Notes under the pieces: model-generated
The model's database searches: none
What the model was told of the DNA's origin: nothing
Seen by the model: only the letters and a program-made list of their open reading frames with translations
From: Sphingobium sp. BYY-5
Lineage (GTDB): Bacteria > Pseudomonadota > Alphaproteobacteria > Sphingomonadales > Sphingomonadaceae
Direction: 5' to 3'
Assembly: GCF_022758885.1 (NCBI RefSeq)
Contig: NZ_JALEBH010000002.1
Span: forward strand, 558,001-622,000
DNA length: 64,000 nt
In this document: in pieces, positions 26,488 through 35,930 of the stretch
Layout of the letters: every line of letters begins with the position of its first letter
Position numbering within the stretch: position 1 is the first letter of the stretch
Made by a program: the position numbers and the translations under genes

Positions 26488-29129
26488 CAGAACTCGGTCC
26501 GCACGCCGAACAGGATCGTGCGGCCATAATATTGGATTTCGTTATAGCGCTGCGTGATCCCACTGTAGGAATAGCTCTTGGCGCCCGCGATGTTGATCGC
26601 TTCCAGGCTCAGCATCGTATTGCGCATCACGCGCACCGAGAAGTTGCCGTCGAGCGATCCAAACGGCGCGGTATAAATTTCCGTCTGCGTGGTGCTGCCA
26701 TTGCTCGACAGATATTTACCCCGCCAGACATAGGACAGCCGTGCCGAGATCGGCCCCTTGTCGTAGAAACCGACAAGGTTGTAGCTGTTCTTGGACAGAC
26801 CGATCAACTCGTTGACGATCGGACGCGCGCCTGCGGTATAGCTCGATCGGACCGAGGTGTGCGTATAGGACGCCTGCATACCAAAACCGTCGAACGGCGC
26901 GGGCAGGAAATCGAATACCTGATTATAGGCCGCCTCGACACCATAAACCTTGGCGTCGCCGCCGTTCACCTGCGTGCTCAGGAGGACGGTGCCACGTCCC
27001 GGAATGTCGATATTGACGTTCTGCGCCGTGATATAATCGTCCATCTTCTTATAGAAGACAGCACCAGTCAGCGTGGCGTTCGGCCGGAAATACCATTCCA
27101 GCGATCCGTCGAACTGGGTCGCCAGGAACGGCTTCAGATCGGGGTTGCCGCCGCTTGCGGTGGGCGCGTCGGTCGACACGCTGATTTGCGGCGCGGTCTG
27201 CGTCATGTTCGGGCGGGTCAGCACGCGGCTGGCGGCGAGACGGCCGACCAGGTTGGGCGTCAATTCCGCACGCAGGTTGAAGCTGGGCAACCAGTTGTTG
27301 AACGTCTTGGGGAAGCTGGCAGGCGTAGGCGTCGTGCCCAGCGTCAGCGTGCCGCTCGCCACCTGATCGGTATGGACATAGCGCACGCCGACATTGCCGG
27401 TGATATCGACGCTGCCAAGCTGGAAGCCATAGTCGGCCCGCACATAACCGCCGAAGACCTTCTCCGTCACCACATAGGATGCGCGCATGTCGCCCGCGCT
27501 AAGCGGTGCATTGGCTACCGCATCCGTGAACAACTTGTCGTAGAAGGCGCTAGTAATCGGCACCGCCCAGGTGCGCGGGATGTTGCCGGATACGCCCGAC
27601 AAAAAATCGTCGAACGGCAACGCCTCATAGCCGTTCGGCACGACCTGCGAGATAGGCGGATTGCCGGCGACGTTCACGGTGAAATCGCGACGCCAATAGT
27701 CGCGCTTGCGCCAGTGATATTCGCCGCCCGCCCGAATCTTGGTCAGGAAACCGTCGAGGTCGCGACCGACGTCCAGCCGCGCATAGCTATCCCAGTCCTT
27801 GCTGTTCTTGGGCGCGATGTTGAACGGATAGAAGATGTAGTTGGCGGGATTGTTGACATCCACCGGCGTGCTGATCGTCGGCGCGACCTTGTAGCCGCCC
27901 GAAGCGTCATAGGTCAGCGGCGCGATGATCTGCATCCGGCTGCGCACCGTGCCTTCGGCATAGCTGGGGTGGTAGCTGTGCGCGAACGACCAGTTCACAT
28001 TGGCGGACACATGCCAGTCGCCGGGGTTCCAGACCTGCTTAAGCCCGACATTGACCAGATCGTGGCGGTTGAGGCTATATTCGCGCGACGCCATGAAGCG
28101 GACATTGTTAATGGTCGCCTTGGTCACGGTGTTCCCGTCCAGCGTCACCGATCCCGGCACGATGCTGGTGCCCGGATCATCTGGATAGATGTCGAGGCCG
28201 AATTCGTCATATTTGACGTCGAGGCGCGTCAGCGACACGTCCAGCGTCGTTTCCAGCTCGTTTGTAGGACGCCACTGCGCCGAGATGATGCCCGAGAGGC
28301 GCTTGCGGTCTTCGGTCTCAACGGTCGGACGCGTACGGGTCGGTGTATAATAACCGGCACCCAGCGCGGAGACAAACTTGTCGAGATTCCAGCCGGTATT
28401 GTAGAAGCGATCGTTGCGCACCGACTTTGCCCAATACTGCGCGCCGACCAGGAAACCGAACTGGTCGTCCTTGGTCTTGAAGCTGCTCAGCACCGTGGCG
28501 TTGGGCTTTACCTTGTCGGTCATCGTCGTGTAGGTGCCGCGCAGGTTCAGTGTCGTCTTGTTGCCGACATCCAGCGGGTGGAAGGTCTTAACGTCGATAT
28601 TGCCGCCCAGGGCGCCTTCCGTCATGTCCGCCGTCGGCGTCTTAACGACATCGATCTGTGATACGAATTCCGCGGGCAGCATCTCGAAGCGGAACTGGCG
28701 ACCAGCGGCGCCGCCATTTTCGATCAGGTCGTTGATGGCGACCGTCCGTCCGTTGACCAATGTACTCTGGAACTGCGGGCCGAGACCACGAACGCTGACA
28801 TAGAGGCCTTCGCCGCGCGGACGGGTAATCGCGACGCCAGTGACCAGCTGCAATGCTTCCGCGACGTTTTGCGTCGGAAATTTACCAATGTCGGTGGAAT
28901 TGATCGAATCGACCCCATAGGCAGCGCGACGCTTAGTTTCCGTCGCTGCGGCGAGACTGCGTGCATAGGTGCCGGTGACGACAATCTCGCCATCGCCCCG
29001 CGCGTCGGCAGCGGAGGCTTCATCAGCGACGGTCGGCGCAGCCGTCTGCGCAAAGCCGGGCTGCGAAAGGGCCACTGCAAAAATAGCGAGCGGAAGTGGC
29101 GCGCAAAGCAGGCGCGAATGAAGTCGCAT
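26487..29129 (-). CDS. TonB-dependent receptor (Xanthomonas/Caulobacter-type)
   Basis: 880 residues. A signal peptide (LPLAIFAVALSQPGFAQ) is followed by a TonB box-like GEIVVTGTYARSL and the plug (DSINSTDIGKFPTQNVAEALQLVTGVAITRPRGEGLYVSVRGLGPQFQSTLVNGR). This plug pattern is typical of the large sphingomonad/caulobacter receptor family, often used for carbohydrates and other organics. The barrel ends ...TILFGVRTEF. ATG 29129 follows GGGGAGA and is preferred over TTG 29147. First gene of the PI-PLC/acid phosphatase operon; probably imports a phosphorylated inositol or its glycoside. No siderophore gene is nearby. Confidence 0.92.
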   Translation of the reverse strand: MRLHSRLLCAPLPLAIFAVALSQPGFAQTAAPTVADEASAADARGDGEIVVTGTYARSLAAATETKRRAAYGVDSINSTDIGKFPTQNVAEALQLVTGVAITRPRGEGLYVSVRGLGPQFQSTLVNGRTVAINDLIENGGAAGRQFRFEMLPAEFVSQIDVVKTPTADMTEGALGGNIDVKTFHPLDVGNKTTLNLRGTYTTMTDKVKPNATVLSSFKTKDDQFGFLVGAQYWAKSVRNDRFYNTGWNLDKFVSALGAGYYTPTRTRPTVETEDRKRLSGIISAQWRPTNELETTLDVSLTRLDVKYDEFGLDIYPDDPGTSIVPGSVTLDGNTVTKATINNVRFMASREYSLNRHDLVNVGLKQVWNPGDWHVSANVNWSFAHSYHPSYAEGTVRSRMQIIAPLTYDASGGYKVAPTISTPVDVNNPANYIFYPFNIAPKNSKDWDSYARLDVGRDLDGFLTKIRAGGEYHWRKRDYWRRDFTVNVAGNPPISQVVPNGYEALPFDDFLSGVSGNIPRTWAVPITSAFYDKLFTDAVANAPLSAGDMRASYVVTEKVFGGYVRADYGFQLGSVDITGNVGVRYVHTDQVASGTLTLGTTPTPASFPKTFNNWLPSFNLRAELTPNLVGRLAASRVLTRPNMTQTAPQISVSTDAPTASGGNPDLKPFLATQFDGSLEWYFRPNATLTGAVFYKKMDDYITAQNVNIDIPGRGTVLLSTQVNGGDAKVYGVEAAYNQVFDFLPAPFDGFGMQASYTHTSVRSSYTAGARPIVNELIGLSKNSYNLVGFYDKGPISARLSYVWRGKYLSSNGSTTQTEIYTAPFGSLDGNFSVRVMRNTMLSLEAINIAGAKSYSYSGITQRYNEIQYYGRTILFGVRTEF

Positions 29130-29579
29130 ATTGTGGATTCTCCCCAAGGCTCTAAGGCCAGTATGGGGCGGTTAGAATTTTGTTATTACATTATTGTGGC
29201 GCGCATATTTCAGATGAAATTTCCCGGGTCACAGACATCAGCATGGTCGGTGGCCTCTTCAAGATCGCCCCGAAGCTTACCCAAAAACTGTAAGGGTTTC
29301 GAGTAGTTGCAAGCTGCTCACCTCGCAAGGCAGCGCCATAAGGGCGGTGCCCGACCGTTCTACGACGATCGCAGGAGATAGGATCAAGCTAGTCGCACTC
29401 CCTTTCGAACCGGCTATGAAGAAGAACGCCGCCATCTTCGCGACGACATCGTCTAGGGGATGGACGCGTTCCCTTCCGCGCATTACGAGTGCACCTATAC
29501 TCTGGTGTTTCATGACGCTGCGCGAGGCGGTTTAGGTTTTCGGTCCCGCCATGCCGAAATGTCGATAGGGAGTCTAAAC
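29130..29579. other. 450-bp divergent intergenic region
   Basis: Between the receptor operon and the membrane-protein gene. It must contain both promoters. A short CTTAC/GTAAG inverted repeat lies near 29,276-29,295. The open frame from 29460 to 29579 is probably not translated, because homology-like membrane sequence starts at 29580. Confidence 0.45.
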
Positions 29580-30422
29580 ATGTCCGACAACAAGTCCGCT
29601 GCAGAGACTGACGTCACCAAGGACTGGAAAGCGACGCAGGGCCAGGTGTCCGCCGCCAAGCGCCTTCGCATCTTCGCCGCGCTATCGTGGATCGTCGCCA
29701 TCGGTGGCGAGATCACCGGTATCGTCCTGCTCTACAAGCACAAGTTCGATCACGGAAACCTTGCGCTACTGATCGGCATATTGGTTGGGATCGCAATCTT
29801 CGCGATTGCCGGCAGCCTGATGTGGAAAGCTGCCAACAAGCATGATCCGGCCAGCAGATCCGAACCGTTCAAATTCTTCGTCCAGAACCAGCTCGGTGCG
29901 ATCGTCACGCTGGTCGCATTCCTCCCGCTGATTGCCTTGATCTTCCTGGACAAGGACATGGACCCGAAGAACAAGAAGATTGCGGGCGGCATCGGTGCCG
30001 CCTTGGCCGTGGTCGCCACGTTGTTCGGGGTGAGCTACAAACCGCCATCGGTCGAGCAATATACCCAGGACATGAATACATGCGCGGCCCAGATCAGAGC
30101 CAGTCAGCCCACCACTGCCTGTTCACCTGAGGTCGCCGCCCAGGCGCAAGATATCGCAAAGGACTCTGCAACGGTCGCCGACGCAACGAAGGATGCAGCC
30201 CACCCGGCCGGTCAGGATGTGGTGTATTGGATCGCGCCGGAAAATGGGGCCAAGAAATCTGCGACGCCGCATGTCTTCCATATCTGCGAAGGCGTGAGCC
30301 CGCTGCGCAACAAGGCCGTGAATCGCGGTTCTGTGACAGAAGCCTATGCGCAGAACGCCACGCGCATCACCAAACAGATTACGATGGAACAGAAGCAGTG
30401 CGGGTTCGCTGCTTCGAAATAG
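29580..30422 (+). CDS. unrecognised four-helix membrane protein with exported-looking C-terminal domain
   Basis: 280 residues from ATG 29580, behind TAGGGAG. I do not recognise a named function. Four hydrophobic segments can be seen near residues 25-48, 53-77, 95-115 and 121-142 (IFAALSWIVAIGGEITGIVLLY, LALLIGILVGIAIFAIAGSLMW, GAIVTLVAFLPLIALIFLD, IAGGIGAALAVVATLFGVSY). An Ala/Asp-rich linker of ~60 residues leads to a C-terminal domain, VVYWIAPENGAKKSATPHVFHICEGVSPLRNK...TRITKQITMEQKQCGF. That domain has the look of short 'VYH-C' modules found at the ends of other bacterial membrane proteins. It stands alone next to a mobile-element junction. Confidence 0.7.
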   Translation: MSDNKSAAETDVTKDWKATQGQVSAAKRLRIFAALSWIVAIGGEITGIVLLYKHKFDHGNLALLIGILVGIAIFAIAGSLMWKAANKHDPASRSEPFKFFVQNQLGAIVTLVAFLPLIALIFLDKDMDPKNKKIAGGIGAALAVVATLFGVSYKPPSVEQYTQDMNTCAAQIRASQPTTACSPEVAAQAQDIAKDSATVADATKDAAHPAGQDVVYWIAPENGAKKSATPHVFHICEGVSPLRNKAVNRGSVTEAYAQNATRITKQITMEQKQCGFAASK

Positions 30423-30610
30423 GAACGCCCGCACTCGTTTTTCGATACGGCCTATTGAATATGCAACCGCCGGTCCCGCCAAAGATCGACGGCGGTCCGG
30501 CTGTCGCTGAACAACTGACCGTCTGGCGCCGGTAGATCCCATGAAGAGTAGACAGCGGCTTGCGTGAGAGCAGAATCGGTTCGCTAACAACCCCTCTGAG
30601 GGAACATGCC
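30423..30610. other. short non-coding stretch upstream of the IS110 fragment
   Basis: No gene recognised. Probably includes the untranslated leader of the IS110 fragment that begins at 30611. Confidence 0.35.
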
Positions 30611-30754
30611 ATGTCAGCAGACCCAATCTCATCGCCTGCCGCCATCCGCCTTGATTTCGGCGCGATCTTCCTTTCATTGGAACTGTCAAAATCGACCTGG
30701 TTGGTGACATCATTGTCGCCTGGCAGCGAGAAGATGTCCCGCCACTCGGTGATA
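30611..30754 (+). pseudogene. IS110-family transposase, N-terminal fragment only
   Basis: About 48 residues (DFGAIFLSLELSKSTWLVTSLSPGSEKM) match, from memory, the very start of one IS110-family transposase subgroup (DEDD catalytic domain, first strand). The frame loses similarity at about 30754, where the oppositely oriented IS110 remnant ends, so one rearrangement truncated both. Not functional. Confidence 0.65.
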
Positions 30755-30969
30755 TGCCTGCGATCTCCCGCATACTGGGAGGCACATCGATGTCGTCGTC
30801 GGCCATAGCCGCGGATTTCCTTCAGATGAGGAACGCCTTGGGGAAATACCAGGCCGAACTCGGCCAAGTGCCCTCGTAGGGCGTTGATAGTTTGCGTCCG
30901 CTGACTCACAAAACACTGATGGGTCCGATATGAAGCGTCCCGGGTTTTCTGGAGGCTGTGCAGTTTGAC

Positions 30970-31878
30970 TCAGGCAGCCATATCGAGGGTCTCAATGGCC
31001 GCATAGTAGTTAGCTTCGGCCTCGGCGGGTGGGATGTAGCCGAGCGGGCCGAAAAGGCGATGGTTGTTGTACCAGTCGACCCAGCTCAGCGTCGCCATTT
31101 CCACCGCCGATGCGCTTGGCCAGGACCGCTGGCGCCAGATGACCTCGGCCTTGTAAAGGCCATTGATCGTCTCGGCCAAAGCATTGTCGTAACTGTCGCC
31201 GACGCTGCCGACCGAGGGCACGAGGTTGGCCTCCGCCAGGCGCTGGGTGTAGTTCATGGCGAGGTATTGCACGCCCCTGTCGCTGTGGTGGATCAAGCCG
31301 TCATCCGGGCCGGGTCTGCGCGCATGGATCGCCTGCTCAAGGGCATCCAGAACGAACCCGGCCGTGGCTGAAGTACTGACCTTCCAGCCCACGATGCGCC
31401 GCGCATAGGCATCGATCACGAAGGCCACGTAAACGAACCCTGCCCAGGTGTGGACATAGGTGAAATCGACTACCCACAGGGCGTTCGGCCGGTCCACACG
31501 AAACTCCCGGTTCACCTTGTCGAGCGGGCATGGCGCCTTGGGATTGCTGACGGTCGTGGTCGTCTTCTTCCCTCGACGAATACCGGCCAGCCGCATGCTA
31601 CGCATCAGTCGCTCGACCGTGCACTTGGCGACATCAAGGCCCTCGCGCCGCAACTGATGCCAGACCTTGCGCGAGCCGTAGAGTCCGAAGCTGGCCTCGT
31701 GAACGCGCCGGATCTGCTCGCACATGTCGTCATCCCGGCGCGCACGGGCGGAACGCTTCGCCGGATCGGCAAGACGGGCCGCGTGTTCGTGATAGGAGGA
31801 CGGGGCGATCGCCAGTTCGCGGCAGATCGGCTCGATACCCAGGTCCTCGCGATGGACGTCGATGAACGACATCATCAT
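30970..31878 (-). CDS. IS3-family transposase OrfB (DDE integrase core)
   Basis: 302 residues. HTH_21-like N-terminus ([29 protein letters not shown]...), then the rve core with the DDE set: first Asp in [12 protein letters not shown], second in [11 protein letters not shown], Glu in [21 protein letters not shown]-terminal [23 protein letters not shown] is typical. Its ATG overlaps the OrfA stop (TGA/ATG), so it may be translated by coupling or as an OrfAB frameshift product. Confidence 0.93.
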   Translation of the reverse strand: MMMSFIDVHREDLGIEPICRELAIAPSSYHEHAARLADPAKRSARARRDDDMCEQIRRVHEASFGLYGSRKVWHQLRREGLDVAKCTVERLMRSMRLAGIRRGKKTTTTVSNPKAPCPLDKVNREFRVDRPNALWVVDFTYVHTWAGFVYVAFVIDAYARRIVGWKVSTSATAGFVLDALEQAIHARRPGPDDGLIHHSDRGVQYLAMNYTQRLAEANLVPSVGSVGDSYDNALAETINGLYKAEVIWRQRSWPSASAVEMATLSWVDWYNNHRLFGPLGYIPPAEAEANYYAAIETLDMAA

Positions 31879-32198
31879 CTCTCGCGGCGGTCGAGCTCCG
31901 CCATCGCAAAATATGCCGACGCCTTGCGAAGGATCTCGTTGGCTCGACGGAGCTCCTTGACCTCGCGCTCCAGCAGCTTGAGCCGGGCCTTATCATCAAC
32001 ACCCTGCGCCGCTGGTGCCGCCCGTCGGCCTGCCTCCGTGCGGCACCAGCGGCGCAGCGTCTCGGCCGTGCAGCCGATCTTCGAGGCAATCGAACTCATC
32101 GCCTCCCATTCCGAGCCGTAATCCGCACGGTGCTCGCCAACCATTCGCACCGCTCGATCACGGACCTCAGGCGAAAATCTGTTTCCCATCTTGCTCAT
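31875..32198 (-). CDS. IS3-family transposase OrfA (HTH_Tnp_1)
   Basis: 107 residues. The helix-turn-helix is in [48 protein letters not shown], followed by a leucine-zipper-like heptad segment [26 protein letters not shown]. It binds the element ends and joins OrfB by frameshift in known relatives. ATG 32198 is taken; a second Met lies three residues in. Confidence 0.92.
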   Translation of the reverse strand: MSKMGNRFSPEVRDRAVRMVGEHRADYGSEWEAMSSIASKIGCTAETLRRWCRTEAGRRAAPAAQGVDDKARLKLLEREVKELRRANEILRKASAYFAMAELDRRER

Positions 32199-32697
32199 AC
32201 CGGATGCTCCTTCTCACAGTTCGGAGCCTCCGGAAAACCCGGGACGCTTCAATACGCCACAGCCCGCGCCTGATGCTCAGCGCTTTTTACCGCGACGAAA
32301 TGCAGGTTCAGGCGCACGGCGGCTTCGGCAATGGCCGCCGCGTCTGCGGCGTCGTTCTTCTGCCTCTTCACGAACGGCTTCACGTAGATCGGCGGGATCA
32401 GCCGAACCGCATGACCTTCAGCGCCGGCAAATCGGCCCCAGAAATGACTCGTCGCGCACGCTTCCATAGCAACGATACAGCGAGGATGCTCCTTGAGCAG
32501 TGCCTCCAGTTTAGATCGGGAGATCGTCCGATTATATAGAACCGACCCTGCTCGATCAGTCGCGCAGACTTGGAAGCTGCGCTTTGCCAGGTCCATCGAC
32601 AGCATGTGTGCATTCGCCATATGCTCCTCCTTCACGCGTCGCCATGGCACCATTGAGCATCATACGATGCCCGATGAAGGGAGGCATCCACCGCATC

Positions 32698-32976
32698 AGT
32701 TCATTACGCCCGAGCCGCACAGACCATGCAGCCCACATTAGCGCCCGACAATATGCTCGTCTGGTTGATGAATGGGTCACAGGAACAGGCCTGCCTATCG
32801 AGGATTACGGAACCCACTCGCTGAGGCGAACGAAGCCATCGATTATCTACAAGGCAACCGGAAATCTTCGTGCCGTCCAGATACTGCTCGGACACACCAA
32901 AATTGAAAGCACGGTCCGATATCTCGGCGTCGATGTGGAGGGTGCTTTAACACTGGCAGAAGGTACGGAAATTTAA
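32698..32976 (+). pseudogene. tyrosine recombinase/integrase, C-terminal fragment
   Basis: About 92 residues of the catalytic end of a phage-type integrase: HISARQYARLVDEWV, then GTHSLRRTKPSIIY (H-x-x-R box), AVQILLGHTKIESTVRYLGVDVE (second His region and the tyrosine nucleophile in VRYLG). The N-terminal two thirds, with the first catalytic Arg, are missing; the frame upstream of ~32698 is IS110-derived sequence. Probably truncated when the IS110 element arrived. Confidence 0.8.
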
Positions 32977-33441
32977 AGTCGGCTGACTCCTCGCGGTTGC
33001 GGCGGGCCACACCAGGTCAAAGGGCAACAGCGCGCCAATTCACGCCGTCCTGCGGCTCATTCCCAGATACCGAATGCGGTCATGTGCTTGGGACGCATCC
33101 CGTGGACGTAGCAAAGTAGCGCACACCGGGCGGTCCTTCCATCGCCACGCGTCTGTGCTGCACCCACACAAGCCTAATCACAATTTGTTTATGCACGACC
33201 TTAAAATGTCATGTCAGGAAAAAATATCTGAAACCTCGAGGCTATAATTTGATTTTGGAAAACTATTAAATATCTATTTTATATGATTAAATTATAAATT
33301 TTAATCTGGCTAATCCTAGTTCAGCATTGGCTTGTCCCCGAGACGTCATCGCACCTCCCATTGCCGGTTGACATTTCCCTAATCAGCGTTAGTCTGAAAA
33401 TCGCAAGATGCCTGTAGGGCACGCCGACATGGGAGAGTGTT
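32977..33441. other. 465-bp intergenic region, AT-rich in the middle
   Basis: No gene seen. The segment 33,180-33,320 is far more AT-rich than the surroundings. The 3' part carries the operator-like repeat at 33379-33392 and must contain the promoter of the TonB receptor at 33442. It marks the boundary between the mobile-element remains and the catabolic cluster. Confidence 0.6.
33379..33392. promoter_or_regulatory. operator-like inverted repeat CTAAT-N4-GTTAG upstream of the TonB receptor
   Basis: CTAATCAGCGTTAG, 9 of 10 arm bases matching CTAAT-N4-ATTAG, 49 bp before the receptor ATG. The same element occurs at five more promoter regions of the cluster. Confidence 0.65.
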
Positions 33442-35793
33442 ATGAGAGTGAAGCAACAATTGGCTTGCGGCATTGCTGCTATTGGGCTTTTGGCTGCCAT
33501 GCCTGCATTTGGCCAGGACGCTCAGGCGCCAATAGATCCGCAAGCCAATGAAAAAATTGCATCGCCGGCCGACATTGTCGTCACCGCCCAGAGGCGGGAA
33601 CAATCCCTTTCCAAAGTCCCGGTGGCTGTCTCGGCCTTCAATGCCGACACGCTTCAGTCGCGCAACGTGGCTAGTGAACAGGATCTGGCGGCGCTGGTCC
33701 CCGGCCTGGTGGTCAAGAGCGGTCAGAACTCCAACCAACTCAACTTCACGCTACGTGGTCAGACACTCGATCCATTTTCCGGCTCTAGCCCCGCAGTTCT
33801 GACCTATATCAACGAAGCGCCGGCTACAGAAGGCAACACATCGACGGCCTTTTTCGACTTCAGTTCAGTGCAGGTTCTGAAAGGACCGCAGGGCACTTTG
33901 TTTGGCCGCAACGCGACCGGTGGCGCCATCCTGTATGAAACGACCAAGCCAGGTGACGACTTCGGCGGATTCCTGACCGTCAAGGGTGGCCAGCGCAACT
34001 ATATCCAGGTTCAGGGCGCTCTGGATATCCCGGTATCCGATATCATCAGGGTCCGTGTGGCGGGCGATTATAACAAGCAGAATGGCTATATACGCAACAT
34101 CAAGACTGGCAGTACGCTCGGCGACACGGACTCGCTTTCCGGTCGTATCACGGTCGTCTTGGAACCAAGGGACGGCTTCAAGATGACGACCGTTGCGCAA
34201 TATAGCGATTTCGGCGGATCAGAAGGCGCGGGCGGCCTTTACTCCTATCATATGGCCGGTGAGGTCAATAACGGCTATGTCCTCAACAGTACCCTCGACA
34301 CCCTCTATGGCATGAACAGCCCCTTTGCCCCGCTGATCGGCGATGGGCCGCGTGGCGACGGCACATGGCCCGGCGCCGTGGCGGGCTATCTGGCCTGGCA
34401 ACAGGCAAATCCCTACAAGGTCTGGCTGAGCTACGACCTTCCGCACAAGGCCCATACCGCGTTCATCACCAACACCGTCGAGGCGGAGATCGGTGACGAC
34501 GTCGTCCTCAAAAACATCTTCAACTATGCCGATGCTTTCGCACGTACCCCAGGGATATTGACCGGTTCGCCCTTCGGCTCGTTGAGCCTCTACAATCGAT
34601 CCGGCTTGGGCAACGGTCCTCCGGGTGGCGAGGAATTCAGCACGGAGCGGCTTTCGAACGAGCTGCAACTGCAAGGGAAAACGGGCGGTCTCGAATACAT
34701 CCTGGGCGTCTTCTATTCCGATACGACGAAGCAGGAATATATTCCTGTCATCGTGGGCGCGGAGCTGCCGACACCACTGGCCGACATCGCTTACAATTAT
34801 GAAGTCGGAAACGAATCGAAGGCAGTTTTCGGCCAGCTAACCTATGCGGTGACTGACAGGCTGAACGTAACCGCTGGCGGACGCTATAGCTGGGAGACGG
34901 TAAGCCTTCGCCAAAAAGCGGGAAGCCTCTTCAATTTGAGCGGCACCACACCACTCAAACAGGAAGCCAAGCTCCATGATCCGAGCTGGACGTTTAATAT
35001 TCAGTATCAGATTAATTCGGGCAACATGGTCTATTTTGCGCAGCGCGGCAGTTTCCGTGCTGGCGGCTTCAACGGCGCTGTCGGGCCATTCAACAACGCC
35101 AATTTCTTCGACAACGAAAACACGTATGACTTTGAACTGGGCTACAAGTTCAACGACTATATCGGCTCCATGCCCACACGGATCAATCTGGCAGTCTATC
35201 GGCAGATCGTGAAGGATGCCCAGCATTCGCTGTTCGTTGATCTGGGGGCCGGCCCGTCGGCGTTCACGGTAAACGTGCCTGAAAAGCGCATCCAGGGTGT
35301 CGAGTTCGATGCCAATGTGAAGCCCAGCGACTGGCTGGAACTGGGCATTTCGGGCGCCTATACCGACGCGAAATTCACCAAGAATATCGTCGATCTTGCC
35401 CCGTTGGGTGGACCGATCATTCCCTTCGACACTTATTCCGATGCGCCCAAATGGGCGGGTTCGGTCTTTGCAGAAATCACCATGCCGCTGTCGGACGATG
35501 TGGGTAAGGTGAAGCTGCGTACCGATGTTTTTGGCCAGACCTCGACCCATTTTTCCAACAATGAGGGGTCGATAACGCCGCGTACCAAATTGCCGGGATA
35601 TGCAACCGTCGACGTTCGACTGAGCTGGAACGACGTCATGGGCAGCAAATTCTCGGTCGCGGCCTACGCCAAGAACCTGCTCGATGAATTCTACTATAAT
35701 TCAGGCTATGTCGAAGGCGGCAGCGGCGGCTTCAACACCGCGATCTGGGGCGAGCCGCAGACCTTTGGCGCTGAAGTCACCTACCGCTTCTGA
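33442..35793 (+). CDS. TonB-dependent receptor of the terpenoid-ketone cluster
   Basis: 783 residues. A signal peptide (LACGIAAIGLLAAMPAFGQ) is followed by the TonB-box/plug region DIVVTAQRREQSLSKVPVAVSAF and QVLKGPQGTLFGRNATGGAILYETTKPG, the pattern common in sphingomonad receptors for hydrophobic and aromatic compounds. The barrel ends EVTYRF with terminal Phe. GGGAGAG precedes the ATG. First gene of the cluster, 137 bp before the OTEMO-like gene and with an operator-like repeat in its promoter, so it probably imports the terpenoid substrate. Confidence 0.9.
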   Translation: MRVKQQLACGIAAIGLLAAMPAFGQDAQAPIDPQANEKIASPADIVVTAQRREQSLSKVPVAVSAFNADTLQSRNVASEQDLAALVPGLVVKSGQNSNQLNFTLRGQTLDPFSGSSPAVLTYINEAPATEGNTSTAFFDFSSVQVLKGPQGTLFGRNATGGAILYETTKPGDDFGGFLTVKGGQRNYIQVQGALDIPVSDIIRVRVAGDYNKQNGYIRNIKTGSTLGDTDSLSGRITVVLEPRDGFKMTTVAQYSDFGGSEGAGGLYSYHMAGEVNNGYVLNSTLDTLYGMNSPFAPLIGDGPRGDGTWPGAVAGYLAWQQANPYKVWLSYDLPHKAHTAFITNTVEAEIGDDVVLKNIFNYADAFARTPGILTGSPFGSLSLYNRSGLGNGPPGGEEFSTERLSNELQLQGKTGGLEYILGVFYSDTTKQEYIPVIVGAELPTPLADIAYNYEVGNESKAVFGQLTYAVTDRLNVTAGGRYSWETVSLRQKAGSLFNLSGTTPLKQEAKLHDPSWTFNIQYQINSGNMVYFAQRGSFRAGGFNGAVGPFNNANFFDNENTYDFELGYKFNDYIGSMPTRINLAVYRQIVKDAQHSLFVDLGAGPSAFTVNVPEKRIQGVEFDANVKPSDWLELGISGAYTDAKFTKNIVDLAPLGGPIIPFDTYSDAPKWAGSVFAEITMPLSDDVGKVKLRTDVFGQTSTHFSNNEGSITPRTKLPGYATVDVRLSWNDVMGSKFSVAAYAKNLLDEFYYNSGYVEGGSGGFNTAIWGEPQTFGAEVTYRF

Positions 35794-35930
35794 CGCGCAA
35801 TTTGAGAGGGGCAGGGACGGCCTTGTTCCTGTCCGCTCAGCCACTCATGCCTCCGATCGCCTCCCAAGCACCCGAAATATAGCCTATTCCCGCTCGGGAT
35901 AGGACCATCGGGTCAAGAAAGACACAAGAC

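Larger units (their letters stand above)
30931..32252 (-). mobile_element. intact IS3-family insertion sequence, 1322 bp, 27-bp inverted repeats
   Basis: The ends read TGAAGCGTCCCGGGTTTTC... on the left and the complementary sequence on the right, 27 bp with one mismatch (T/C at position 20). Directly outside both ends is ATA (30928-30930 and 32253-32255), a 3-bp target duplication as made by IS3-family elements. Two overlapping transposase frames fill the element. Near-perfect ends, clean target duplication and open frames suggest recent insertion. The target was an IS110-family transposase gene. Confidence 0.95.
30755..32620 (-). pseudogene. IS110-family transposase, split by an IS3 element and truncated
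   Basis: The N-terminal part runs from ATG 32620 down to 32253 (SMDLAKRSFQVCATDRAGSV, EACATSHFWG, KRQKNDAADAAAIAEAAVR: DEDD RuvC-like transposase). The downstream part continues at 30930-30755 (QRTQTINALRGHLAEFGLVFPQG). Removing the IS3 insert and one ATA copy rejoins the frame exactly as ARAVAY-RTHQCFVSQRTQ. After about 30808 the frame shifts (DIDVPPSMREIAG) and the C-terminal serine domain is missing, so the gene was already broken or was truncated separately. Confidence 0.85.

Noticed and set aside
26532..28661. 709-residue plus-strand open frame opposite the TonB receptor
   Set aside because: Antisense shadow of the receptor gene; the composition is that of reverse-complemented GC-rich codons and no domain is visible.
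30123..30806. 227-residue minus-strand frame
   Set aside because: Opposite the membrane-protein gene for much of its length; only the first ~18 codons resemble IS110 sequence.
33303..33320. Another CTAAT repeat (CTAATCCTAGTTCA)
   Set aside because: The right arm matches poorly; it was not counted among the operator-like sites.
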